From: JAABSQ01 sp964573705
GTDB lineage: Bacteria; Desulfobacterota; Desulfobacteria; Desulfobacterales; Desulfococcaceae
NCBI GenBank assembly: GCA_964573705.1
Contig: CAZNLT010000005.1
Coordinates: forward strand, 1 to 64,000
Direction of reading: 5' to 3'
DNA: 64,000 nt
Within the stretch, counting starts at the first letter, position 1, and each line of letters starts with the position of its first letter. A program made the translations under genes and the position numbers. Shown here in pieces: positions 26,629 to 35,141 of this stretch. The notes under the pieces are model-generated. The model was not told the origin of the DNA. It saw only the letters and a program-made list of their open reading frames with translations, and searched no databases.

Positions 26629-27816
26629 TTAATGAGATTCATACTCCGGGTGTTCGTACAGGACCGGCATGCGGGTGACGATAAAGCGGAACATCAGGAT
26701 TCCGATGGTCACCATGAAAATCGTCAGACCGATCTCCCCGATATGGGGAAAATACCGCTCGCCGAGGGGCAGATACCAGTTGAATGCGATGAGGCAAACG
26801 TTCAGCCGATTCAAAGCAACCCCGATTACGGCGATAATGGAGGTTCGACGGATCAGCTTCAGGTTCCGGTCGCGCACCCCGACGGCGTAGAGAAAACAGG
26901 GCAGGGCCACGAATCCGAGCAGCTCCACCAGAAACCAGATGCCGTAGGGGGTGAACAGCAGGGCCCACTGGTTGGCCACCGAGATTCCGATGATTTTGAT
27001 GATAACATATCCGGCCATGACAAAGGAAGCCCCCTTTGCAAACCCCAGGGTTACCTGGTCATGTTCTTTCAGATGCGTCTCATCCATTTTGTCTTTGAAG
27101 TATTTATGGGAAAGATTGCTTTCAAGGATCACCATGGAAAGCCCGGCAAAAATGCTGGATACAAAAAAGTAGACCGGAATGTACCCGGAATACCAGAGCG
27201 GATGCAGTTTCCCGGGAGCGATCAGGAACAAGGCCCCGAGGGAGGACTGATGAAGGGTCGACAGCACCACGCCGAAGATGGTCAGAACCAGGGTCAGCTT
27301 GGTCACGATGTTTCTCAACTTTTTCAGGCCCAGCCATTCCAAGGCAGCCGGCGTAGATTCCAGAAACAGCACCGTCAGGTAAAGGCCCACGCAGGCGGCC
27401 ACTTCAAAGAGCAGCGAGGTGGTTCCCTGCTGCACCAGAAAAGGGAAGGGAAGCCGCCAGGGACGCCCCACGTCATAGGTCAAGGACACCACCACCAGGG
27501 CATACCCGAGAAAACCGGTAAGAATGGCCGGTCGGACCGCGGAATGGTACCGTTTCAATCCGAAAATATAGACCGCGGCCGAGGTGGTATATCCGCCGGC
27601 GGCCAATGCGACACCGGCCATCAGGTCGAAACCGATCCAGAGCCCCCATGGGTAATTGTGGTCCAGATTGGTCACGGTTGCCAGTCCACCGGTAAAGCGA
27701 AGAATGGAAAGGATCACCCCCATGATCAGAATCGCGCCGACGACCACATTAAAGGGGGTGTACAGGGATCGATCCGGTGGAAAAATCTTTTTGACGACGG
27801 TGGTTTCTTCAGCCAT
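26629..27816 (-). CDS. hmcC: HmcC: NrfD/PsrC-like membrane subunit
   Basis: The 395-residue, strongly hydrophobic protein has about ten membrane segments and the NrfD-like start of segment 1 (YTPFNVVVGAILIMGVIL). NrfD-type subunits are thought to exchange with menaquinol and pair with the 4-cluster ferredoxin subunit encoded just before it. Its ATG overlaps the hmcB stop as TAATG, which points to translational coupling. Confidence 0.88.
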   Translation of the reverse strand: MAEETTVVKKIFPPDRSLYTPFNVVVGAILIMGVILSILRFTGGLATVTNLDHNYPWGLWIGFDLMAGVALAAGGYTTSAAVYIFGLKRYHSAVRPAILTGFLGYALVVVSLTYDVGRPWRLPFPFLVQQGTTSLLFEVAACVGLYLTVLFLESTPAALEWLGLKKLRNIVTKLTLVLTIFGVVLSTLHQSSLGALFLIAPGKLHPLWYSGYIPVYFFVSSIFAGLSMVILESNLSHKYFKDKMDETHLKEHDQVTLGFAKGASFVMAGYVIIKIIGISVANQWALLFTPYGIWFLVELLGFVALPCFLYAVGVRDRNLKLIRRTSIIAVIGVALNRLNVCLIAFNWYLPLGERYFPHIGEIGLTIFMVTIGILMFRFIVTRMPVLYEHPEYESH

Positions 27817-28934
27817 TACTCTTCCTCCTCCGGTTTGTCTGCGTCTTCCTCTTGCGCTTTGGCTGCTTCTTCGAGGGCTTTTTTCACCTCTTTTTCAATG
27901 GCGCTCTTCTTATCTTTTTCCGCCTTCTCCAAGGCCTGAGTCAGCTTCTGATCGGCTTCCGACCGGGTTTTTTCCACCGCCGAGGCGACCGCCGCCTTTT
28001 GCTCTTCTTCGGATATCTTTTCTTTGCGCTGGTTGATGGCCCAGATACCGGTCAACAGGACCGGCCAGAGCCCGACCACGATGGGAACCGCAGACAGGGC
28101 GCCGGAGGTCAGCGCAGGCGCGGGGGTGTTTCCGAGGTCCGTGCGCATTCCCACCTTATCGAAATCGACGCCGCTGACATACAGCCAGTTGGTACCGCCC
28201 ATCTCCCGCTCGCCGTAAATATGATCGATATACCGTGCAGGATGCTTGCGGATCCGTTCCCGGGCCAGCTTGATCAAGTCGTCTCTTTTGCCGTAAACCA
28301 GGGCCTCCACCGGGCAGGCTTCGACACATCCGGGAAGGTCCCGTTTGCCCGCCTGAATCAGCGGATGGCACATGGTGCATTTCATAATCCGGGGTTCCAG
28401 GGCCTTGTGGTACTCGTAGGTGGGGACATCGAACGGACACGCCACCATGCAGTAACGGCATCCCACACAGACATCCTTATTGTAAACCACCGCCCCTTCC
28501 GGTGTCTTGGTAAAGGCCTTGACGAAACATGCCGAGGCGCAGCCCGGTTCCAGGCAATGGTTGCACTGAAATTTCCGGTACACCGGGCTTCCCGGAGCCG
28601 GACTCCCGGGCTTTTCCGTCACCGCATAGGGGGGTCGGTCCTCGACCTCGTATTTGTTGACGATCGTATAATTGGCGGCATCGGTTCTGCGCTTCTCTTC
28701 CAATACCGTCAGGTCGGTGAAGGGTTTCTCCGGGGCAGGAAGATCATTCGCTTTTTGGCATCCCTCCTCACACCGGCGGCAACCGACACACAGCACCGTG
28801 TCATGCAGCACCCCCATGCTTTCAGGATATCCTTCAAAATGTTTTTGAGTCGCGGCAAACGCTTTGGAACCGATGGTCGTACTCAGCCCCGCACCGCCCA
28901 TCCATGCCAGAAATTTTCTTCGGGATACAGACAT
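27816..28934 (-). CDS. hmcB: HmcB: periplasmic four-cluster ferredoxin subunit with Tat signal
   Basis: The N-terminus is a Tat signal (SRRKFLAWMGGAGL). Four [4Fe-4S] Cys sets follow: CVGCRRCEEGC, CNHCLEPGCASAC, CVGCRYCMVACP and CTMC...CVEACP. A membrane helix sits near residues 270-298 (ALSAVPIVVGLWPVLLTGIW). The last 70 or so residues form an unusual, highly charged, probably coiled-coil tail ending in a run of Glu. This subunit wires HmcA in the periplasm to the NrfD-like HmcC. A 136-base gap with two hairpins separates it from hmcA. Confidence 0.88.
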   Translation of the reverse strand: MSVSRRKFLAWMGGAGLSTTIGSKAFAATQKHFEGYPESMGVLHDTVLCVGCRRCEEGCQKANDLPAPEKPFTDLTVLEEKRRTDAANYTIVNKYEVEDRPPYAVTEKPGSPAPGSPVYRKFQCNHCLEPGCASACFVKAFTKTPEGAVVYNKDVCVGCRYCMVACPFDVPTYEYHKALEPRIMKCTMCHPLIQAGKRDLPGCVEACPVEALVYGKRDDLIKLARERIRKHPARYIDHIYGEREMGGTNWLYVSGVDFDKVGMRTDLGNTPAPALTSGALSAVPIVVGLWPVLLTGIWAINQRKEKISEEEQKAAVASAVEKTRSEADQKLTQALEKAEKDKKSAIEKEVKKALEEAAKAQEEDADKPEEEE

Positions 28935-28980
28935 AAAGGCCCATCCTCAGGTGTAATTAATCTTTAAAAGTTCCATATCT

Positions 28981-29025
28981 CCCCGAATGATTCGGGGATT
29001 TTCCCCTCCCCGATATGGGGAGGGG
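28981..29025 (-). promoter_or_regulatory. Two hairpins between hmcA and hmcB
   Basis: CCCCGAATGATTCGGGG (28981-28997) and the stem CCCCTCCCC-GATAT-GGGGAGGGG (29003-29025) stand in tandem in the transcribed gap. They may act as a partial terminator or RNA-processing/stability element, giving hmcA mRNA in excess over hmcB to hmcF. No U-tract clean enough for a full terminator follows. Confidence 0.55.
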
Positions 29026-29070
29026 AAGCGGAGAAAAGGAATAGGGTATAAGGGGTATAAGGGAAATTAT

Positions 29071-30762
29071 TCACGATTTCTCCGGGTTTTTCTTATGGCA
29101 ACCGGTGCATCCGGTCGGTTTTTCGAGCTTCATCTGCTCGTGACAGGTCATGCACTGCCGGTGGTAAGCGGCCAACAGTCCGGGCCGGAGCGGATTGTTC
29201 TGGTCGAACGGTTTGCCGTGGCAGGTCAAACACTTGGGGGGTTTTTTGGAGGGCGGACTGTTGTGGTGGCACCCCTGACAGAGGGTTCCCTTGTCGCTGT
29301 GAAAAAAACCGGCCAGTTTGTCTTCACTGATATTGCTCTGAAGTTTTTTAACGATCTTTCGATGAGGGAACTCGGCCCCTTCGTACTGGTCCATCATCTC
29401 CTTGATGACCAGTTTTTCAGGAACATCTTCGTCCGAATAGGTTTCCTTCAGATAGGTGCGATCCGTCAGCATCTTCTCCGCCAGCTCCTTCATGACCTCG
29501 GGATCTTCCTCCTTTTCAGCCTTTTGGGCCATTTTTCCCATGTCCTCGGTCATCTCCTGGTGGCATTTCAGACAGGTTTCGTCTTTCTGTTTTCGATGCG
29601 GAGACATGAAATAATGGCAGCCGGAACAATTGGGATCTTCCTGTTTGTTTTCTTCATGGCACCCCAGGCAGCTTTTTCGGGAGCTGATCATGTGATAGGC
29701 CTGTTCCAGTTTCACCTCGTCGCCGAGTTTGGACCCCCCGATGGTATGGCATCGGCTGCAGGTTTCCATGCTGGCATGGTGACAGACCCGACAGGTATCG
29801 GTATAGGTTTCGTGCGCCTTGTGGTTGTAGGGAACGACATTCATACGGACGGCGCCCAGGTCTTCATTCTCTTCGGTCGCCGGTTCTCCGGTCTTGACCA
29901 GCACCATATCGGGCTGTTTACGTTCCATTCGCGGAATATCTTCCACCGTTTCAATCTTGGCCTGCGCCTCGGGGGAGTGGCATCCCCGGCACTGAATGGG
30001 ACCGGCCTTCTGTTTTTTGGCCGTTATCTTACGGTGACATTCGATACAATCCAAATGGGATGCTTCCCGCATACTCAGTTTGGAGATCTGGGTCTTGTCT
30101 TCCACATAGGGCGGAATGTCCGCATCCTCTTCCAGATGGCAATACCGGCAGGTGCTTTCATTGCCCTTGTCGTAAACCAGTTTTTCCGCCTCTGCATCAT
30201 ATTTGTGATGGCAGCGCTCGCATTTTTTCTCCTGGGTTTTGGAGTGCCGGTAGTGCAGAGATCGATCAAACCCCATGGGCTGTCGGGTGGAAACCAGGTC
30301 GGTTTCCTGGTGGCATTTGCCGCAGGTGATCGGCCCCGACTCGTCCCCCTCGGCCCTCATCTGGGTGTGGCAGTCGATACAGAAGGTATGATAGATATCC
30401 ATCACCTCTTTGCGGGCGGTATTCTCCAACCGCTTGAACTTGGGCGAGAGCGGATCGATGCCTTTGACCGCCTCTTCAATGTCCCCGGGTATTTTGTTGC
30501 TCCTGGGCAGATGACAGGCGGTGCAGTCTTTTCCTTTTTTATCCAGGGCCTCGGTATGGGCATCATGGAGAAATATGACTTCGGGTTTATCCAGGTCCCC
30601 GAAGATCTTTAAGGTATTGATCTTGATGATATCGGCCCTTGCCTTCTGCTGTTCGTCCGGCGCGAGTTTTTCCACCGCCCGGACCCCGATCGCGTATGTC
30701 GAGGCCAACAACAGTGCAATCAGAACGCCAACCACTCGATTTTTCATTATTCCCTTCGCCAT
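29071..30762 (-). CDS. hmcA: HmcA: 16-haem high-molecular-mass cytochrome c
   Basis: A signal peptide (MKNRVVGVLIALLLASTYAI) is followed by a 563-residue protein with exactly sixteen CxxCH haem-binding sites, from CTACH near residue 80 to CTGCH near the C-terminus. Sixteen haems and this length match Desulfovibrio HmcA. It is periplasmic and takes electrons from hydrogenase or formate dehydrogenase through type I cytochrome c3. Electrons then pass through HmcB and HmcC into the membrane. It opens the hmc operon, with two receiver genes just upstream on the same strand. Confidence 0.93.
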   Translation of the reverse strand: MAKGIMKNRVVGVLIALLLASTYAIGVRAVEKLAPDEQQKARADIIKINTLKIFGDLDKPEVIFLHDAHTEALDKKGKDCTACHLPRSNKIPGDIEEAVKGIDPLSPKFKRLENTARKEVMDIYHTFCIDCHTQMRAEGDESGPITCGKCHQETDLVSTRQPMGFDRSLHYRHSKTQEKKCERCHHKYDAEAEKLVYDKGNESTCRYCHLEEDADIPPYVEDKTQISKLSMREASHLDCIECHRKITAKKQKAGPIQCRGCHSPEAQAKIETVEDIPRMERKQPDMVLVKTGEPATEENEDLGAVRMNVVPYNHKAHETYTDTCRVCHHASMETCSRCHTIGGSKLGDEVKLEQAYHMISSRKSCLGCHEENKQEDPNCSGCHYFMSPHRKQKDETCLKCHQEMTEDMGKMAQKAEKEEDPEVMKELAEKMLTDRTYLKETYSDEDVPEKLVIKEMMDQYEGAEFPHRKIVKKLQSNISEDKLAGFFHSDKGTLCQGCHHNSPPSKKPPKCLTCHGKPFDQNNPLRPGLLAAYHRQCMTCHEQMKLEKPTGCTGCHKKNPEKS

Positions 30763-30935
30763 AGTAAAGATTCCTTAAAAAAAAGATTAGCTGGTGATGT
30801 GTGTTCAGGAAATCCCGGTACAGACGTATTTGTGTTTAAACCATTGACGATGTTCGGTAAATGGGTTCCAGGCTGTATATTGATACCAAAGGGACCCTAA
30901 TTTATGGCTGGGAATGGTAGGGTTTGCCGGGCGGA

Positions 30936-31307
30936 TCAAAGGCCATCCGAAAGACGCTGAACAATCTCTTCAATATCCGACAGGTTGAGCGCCCCCTTCG
31001 CAATGAAATCATCCGCCCCTTTTAAGAATGCGGCGGACCGGTACTCTTCCAGATCGTAATCGGTGAGGATGATGACCACCAGCTCCGGCATGCGGGATTT
31101 GATCTTCCCGGTGAGTCTGAGCCCGTTCTCTCCCGGAAGACGGATGTCCATAAAGACCAGCTGCGGCTGAAACGATCGGATCTTCCGCATCGCCTCCGCG
31201 CCGTCTTCGGCCTCTTCGATCACCATATTCGGAAATCGCTTGCCGAGGGCCTCCGAAAAGGTCTTCCGGAAGGTCACACTGTTTTCAACAATGAGGGTCC
31301 TGCACAT
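30936..31307 (-). CDS. Stand-alone receiver domain upstream of hmcA (Rrf1-like position)
   Basis: A 123-residue single receiver. The phospho-acceptor Asp is clear (VFMDIRLPGENG) and a Lys follows (FIAKGA). The acidic pair is altered: the first strand reads TLIVENSVT, so Glu-Asn replaces Asp-Asp. The hmc operon of Desulfovibrio vulgaris is accompanied by a receiver (Rrf1) and Rrf2; here only the receiver type is seen and no Rrf2 family gene is present. It may act in hmc control or as a phosphate sink. Confidence 0.8.
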   Translation of the reverse strand: MCRTLIVENSVTFRKTFSEALGKRFPNMVIEEAEDGAEAMRKIRSFQPQLVFMDIRLPGENGLRLTGKIKSRMPELVVIILTDYDLEEYRSAAFLKGADDFIAKGALNLSDIEEIVQRLSDGL

Positions 31308-31611
31308 AGAATATCATTCCGCCTAGCCGCGAATGGTTTCCCCTAAGGATTACCTTCCTATACTGTAGGAGCAAACACCGTAAATAGGGTCTCGACTGTA
31401 ATTGGCGGCGGGTTGGACTCTATATTGCAAAACCGGGGAGGGTAGGGTGTGGGAACCGGAGATAGGGTGTTGGAAGGGTTTTCAGTCATGAAGGCCGGTC
31501 GCCGATAAACAGGAAAAGGCGACCGGAGGAAAATCCGTCGGATCGGCCAGGTGGTCGGAACCACCCGGCAAGTGATCCGCATCCGTTTTATTTCTGAATG
31601 GTTCAGGGCGG
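31308..31611. other. Intergenic region between two receiver genes
   Basis: A 74-codon minus-strand frame here is rich in Pro and Thr with no Shine-Dalgarno and does not look coding. No repeat, RNA or strong hairpin was recognised. It probably holds the promoter of the 30936 receiver gene. Confidence 0.35.
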
Positions 31612-31968
31612 CTATTTACCGACCGCCTTCTCCACCAGTTCGATCACCTTTTCCGGCTCAAACGGTTTATGGAGATATCCTACTGCATCCCGAACAGAAA
31701 GGTGCCGGGACGGCATTCCGCTGATGACCAGTACCGGGGTTTCCTTGAGATCCGGGTCCTTTTTAAATTTTCGGTAGAAGCGGGTGCCCCATTCTTCCGG
31801 CATTTCCAGATCGAGCGTCACCAGATCGGGTTTTTCCTGCTTCATCACCTCCAAAGCTTCAATCCCGTTTCCGGCGGTACAGGTTTCATATCCATGGTCG
31901 TTCAGGATGGTGGACAGATGTTTTACGACCACCGGATCATCATCGATGACCAACACTTTTTTTGCCAT
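31612..31968 (-). CDS. Stand-alone response regulator receiver
   Basis: A 118-residue receiver with the standard acidic pair (LVIDDDPVV), phospho-acceptor (TLDLEMPEEWG) and Lys (LHKPFEPEKV). Two single receivers in a row between the tmc and hmc operons fit a phosphorelay with the three kinases encoded further downstream on the same strand. There is no DNA-binding domain. Confidence 0.87.
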   Translation of the reverse strand: MAKKVLVIDDDPVVVKHLSTILNDHGYETCTAGNGIEALEVMKQEKPDLVTLDLEMPEEWGTRFYRKFKKDPDLKETPVLVISGMPSRHLSVRDAVGYLHKPFEPEKVIELVEKAVGK

Positions 31969-32084
31969 AATACACCTCGTTTCTAAAAAAGGTTAACAAC
32001 AAACGGCCCATGCCTTTTGATGCGGAACCTCAGCCATACACCAGGAGGGCTAACGACCGAAGGCATTCGAAACCGCAAAATTTC

Positions 32085-32477
32085 TCAGGCGGATCGATTG
32101 ATCAAATGGACCTGATCATTCAGGGTCCAGTAATCGTAAATATATCCGATTCCGAATAATCCGGCGGACAGCAGATAAATGATTCCGGAAATCCATTTTC
32201 CCATGTAAAATCGATGGATGCCGAAGGGTCCTAGAAAGGTGTGTAAAACCCAAGCGACATTGTAGTCTACGGGGCCTTCACTGAACCGCAAATCGGCCTC
32301 CCGGTCCATAGCGGGGATCAGAAACAGATCGATGATCCAGCCGATGAACAGCAACCCCAAGGTAAAAAAATAGAGGGTGCCGGATATCGGTTTTCCGAAA
32401 TAAAACCGGTGAGAACCGGTGAATCCGAACAGCCACAGAATATAGCCGATTATTTTGGAGTGGGTATTGCTTTCCAT
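32085..32477 (-). CDS. TM2-domain membrane protein (two repeats)
   Basis: Two TM2 units are visible, each with the motif G-x-HRFYxGK (GSHRFYFGKPISGTLYFFTL and GIHRFYMGKWISGIIYLLSA) followed by a second helix with a conserved Asp (IIDLFLIP, IYDYWTL). The start is placed at the ATG at 32477 (MESNTHSKIIGYIL). A longer frame from 32531 adds 18 polar residues and is less likely. The function of TM2 proteins in bacteria is unclear. It follows tmcA on the same strand. Confidence 0.82.
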   Translation of the reverse strand: MESNTHSKIIGYILWLFGFTGSHRFYFGKPISGTLYFFTLGLLFIGWIIDLFLIPAMDREADLRFSEGPVDYNVAWVLHTFLGPFGIHRFYMGKWISGIIYLLSAGLFGIGYIYDYWTLNDQVHLINRSA

Positions 32478-32605
32478 ATCCGCTTTCAGAGAGTTTGCCG
32501 GAAGAAGGATTCTCCCGGCCCTCGATTTCAAATTCCCGGCCGGGGCTCAACCCCGGCCGGTTTTACACCGGGTCCGCTGAAACGGTCCAAGCCCACGCGG
32601 CAAAT

Positions 32606-32992
32606 CTATTTTTCAAGATGGCACTCGCCGCACATCACCGGACCCGCTTTTCGCTCCTCATGGCACCCCTTGCAATTGAGATGATAGGCCCGCATGAGAT
32701 CCATTTCGTCCTTCCCGCCGGCCATATGGCATTCCGAGCACTCCATATCCTCGGAGGTTTCAAACTCCAGCCTTTCACCGTCTTCATACACATGGTGGCA
32801 TATGGTGCAGTCTTCGGTGCCGGCCTTTTCATTGTGTTCATCGTGAACAAACGGCACCATGCCGCGAATCCGAACGCCAAAAGCGCTGTCCCGAACATAG
32901 TTGACATCATCCTGGGAAAACCCGGTAATCGCCGCAAACCCGGACATCACCAGCATTATTGCGAAACCAATCATCAAAACCCTTTTATTCAT
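32606..32992 (-). CDS. tmcA: TmcA: tetrahaem cytochrome c3 of the Tmc complex
   Basis: A signal peptide (MIGFAIMLVMSGFAAITGFS) precedes a small protein with four CxxCH sites (CTICH, CSECH, CKGCH, CGECH). The size (128 residues) and acidic composition match the acidic type I cytochrome c3 TmcA. TmcA accepts electrons from periplasmic hydrogenase via cytochrome c3 and passes them to the membrane subunit TmcC. It is the last gene of the tmc set here, whereas tmcA is first in Desulfovibrio. Confidence 0.85.
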   Translation of the reverse strand: MNKRVLMIGFAIMLVMSGFAAITGFSQDDVNYVRDSAFGVRIRGMVPFVHDEHNEKAGTEDCTICHHVYEDGERLEFETSEDMECSECHMAGGKDEMDLMRAYHLNCKGCHEERKAGPVMCGECHLEK

Positions 32993-33059
32993 CGGGAAAT
33001 TCCTCCTTTGTTAGCCGTTTTAGAATGGAGAATCGATTTTACCATCAGGGTATCGACCG

Positions 33060-34415
33060 CTATTCGGGTTTTTCCATGACCTCATAGATGATATCGCCCA
33101 GGAACTTGAGTTCCACACCGAGGTGATAGTGATGAATAATGTCTTCAAGACCCCCGTGACAGTTATGGCACGGAGCGATCACGACTTCGACCCCCTTTTT
33201 CTTCGTGGCGGCGATCTGATCCGCTTTGACGCTGTTGCTCACCACCCGTTTGTCTCTGAATGGAGGGCCGCAGTTGATCACCCCGCCGCCGGCGCAGCAG
33301 CAATAGTTGTGCTCGCGGTTGGGAGTCATTTCCACAAAATTCTCGCAGGTTTTGTTGACCACATAGCGGGTCATTTCGTGAAGGCCCCGGCCCCGAATGA
33401 CGTTGCAGGGGTCGTGGAGCGTGACCGGTTTGTCGAATTTTTTCGCCACCTTGATTCGGCCCTCCCGGAACAGTTCGTAATAGAATTCCAGGGCGTGAAC
33501 CACGGGAATCGGCGGCATTTTCCAGCCCAGGGCCCGGTTGCCCATATCGTAGACCGACCGGAAAGCATGGCCGCATTCGCCCATAACGATCCGTTTCACC
33601 TTCAGCCGCGACGCGGTTTCGAAATGTTCTTTTTTGAGCCGGGCCATCAACTCTTGATCGCCGGTGTACATGGCCATATCGCTGTTGTCCCATCCCGGCG
33701 TGGCCGGCATGGTCCAGTCGATTCCGGCGGCATTGAAAATGACCGCCGCCTGATAGATCAACTGAGCCCGGAACTTGGGCTCGGGGCCGATGACCGAATA
33801 CATGACGTCGGCACCCTCTTTTTCCACCGGAATCCGCAGCCCCGGAATCTCCTCCTGGGCCTCTTCCTCCTGCCAGAAGAGGGTATCCACCCATTCGTCT
33901 TCCTTGACCCACATCTGGTTCATGGTGGCGGAATGGCTGTGGGCGGTGTCTTGAATATACTGCGGCGTAACTCCGAGCTTATGACAGATGCGGCGCATGG
34001 TCAGCATCATATAGGCCACATCGATGCCGAAGGGGCAGTACATAGCGCATCTTCGGCACAGGTTGCACTCGGTATAGGCCACTTCGGCAGCCCGCCGAAT
34101 GAATTCGGGGGAGACCTTGCCTTTCTTATCTATAATCTCCCAAAGGGTCTGTTTCACCTTTCCGGCCGGGGTGTAAATGGGATCTTGATTAGATAAATAG
34201 TAGTGGCAGGCATCCGAGCACAACCCGCAATGGACACAGGATTCCACATAGGCCCGAAGGCGCGGGCCGGTCTCGTTCTCCAGGACTTCATTGATCACCT
34301 TTTCGATTTTCTCAGGTGTCAACCGGGCCATGCCCTGATCCAGCCCGATGTCTTTTATTTGTTTCAGTTCCTTTTTATCCGTATGGTTTTCCGTTTTGGA
34401 AGCAGGATCAGCCAT
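33060..34415 (-). CDS. tmcB: TmcB: HdrD-like iron-sulfur subunit
   Basis: A 451-residue paralogue of HmcF with ferredoxin motifs (CVHCGLCSDACHYYL and CNLCRRCAMYCPFGID) and CCG-type clusters (LHDPCNVIRGRG, HNYCCCAGGG, VVIAPCHNC). It is the cytoplasmic subunit of Tmc and would carry the catalytic [4Fe-4S] site of heterodisulfide reductase-type enzymes. The gene sits 51 bases after tmcC. Confidence 0.87.
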   Translation of the reverse strand: MADPASKTENHTDKKELKQIKDIGLDQGMARLTPEKIEKVINEVLENETGPRLRAYVESCVHCGLCSDACHYYLSNQDPIYTPAGKVKQTLWEIIDKKGKVSPEFIRRAAEVAYTECNLCRRCAMYCPFGIDVAYMMLTMRRICHKLGVTPQYIQDTAHSHSATMNQMWVKEDEWVDTLFWQEEEAQEEIPGLRIPVEKEGADVMYSVIGPEPKFRAQLIYQAAVIFNAAGIDWTMPATPGWDNSDMAMYTGDQELMARLKKEHFETASRLKVKRIVMGECGHAFRSVYDMGNRALGWKMPPIPVVHALEFYYELFREGRIKVAKKFDKPVTLHDPCNVIRGRGLHEMTRYVVNKTCENFVEMTPNREHNYCCCAGGGVINCGPPFRDKRVVSNSVKADQIAATKKKGVEVVIAPCHNCHGGLEDIIHHYHLGVELKFLGDIIYEVMEKPE

Positions 34416-34466
34416 TACATGTCTCCTATGGTTAATTTTTGATGGATCGTAAGAACAATCAGATAG

Positions 34467-35126
34467 TTACCAGTCTCTGGCGTGTCTGACGGCGCCGAAT
34501 TCGGAACCGATGTATCCCCTTGTGAATACGAAATAGAACATATGGCTCAAGCGGGTGAAGGGGATGGCCGCCAGCATGATTTCACCGGAAAGAATGTGAA
34601 GGATGTACATGAGTCGATACATGGGCCAATAATGGTGGGCCCAATACCCGGTAATAAAGGGCGCGGCCACCATGGCCAGAATCCAGTAATCGGAACTCGA
34701 TGTCAGATATTTGACGTCCTTGCGGATCATTCTGCGGCCGGCGAAAAAGATGCAGGCGAAGATGACGGTGAGGGTCATCCAGTCGGCCACCGCTTCCGGC
34801 AGATACCACCAGCTGATGTCAAAGGATTCCTTCCAGAGCAGCACATGTGCCAGCAGAAAAATCGGGACCAGAATCACACTGATATGAAAAGCGAAGGTTA
34901 CCGTGGTCAGTACCGGGTTCTTCCGCCAGTTGACACTTCCGAAGGGGGTCAGCCAGTGGAGAATGGACCGAAACGCATAATTGCCGTCCCAATACTCAAA
35001 AACGACACCGTCCTTTTTTTTGGCCTCTTTGGCCATGGTAACCAATTTGTAGATGCTTCCGCCGATAAAAATGACAAACGCAAGCCAGACCAGGGGACCA
35101 CTGACGAGATTATGTAAAGTATGCAT
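34467..35126 (-). CDS. tmcC: TmcC: membrane cytochrome b subunit
   Basis: It is a 219-residue integral membrane protein with about five membrane segments and start MHTLHNLVSGPLVWLAFVIF, clearly related to HmcE at 25766. Conserved His residues lie in the membrane segments (VTFAFHISVILVPIFLLAHV, MYILHILSGEIML). It links periplasmic TmcA with cytoplasmic TmcB and may touch the quinone pool. It starts 15 bases after tmcD. Confidence 0.86.
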   Translation of the reverse strand: MHTLHNLVSGPLVWLAFVIFIGGSIYKLVTMAKEAKKKDGVVFEYWDGNYAFRSILHWLTPFGSVNWRKNPVLTTVTFAFHISVILVPIFLLAHVLLWKESFDISWWYLPEAVADWMTLTVIFACIFFAGRRMIRKDVKYLTSSSDYWILAMVAAPFITGYWAHHYWPMYRLMYILHILSGEIMLAAIPFTRLSHMFYFVFTRGYIGSEFGAVRHARDW

Positions 35127-35141
35127 CGCGTTTTCTCTCCT

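Noticed and set aside
31358..31582. 74-codon minus-strand frame between two receiver genes
   Set aside because: Pro/Thr-rich low-complexity translation without a start signal.
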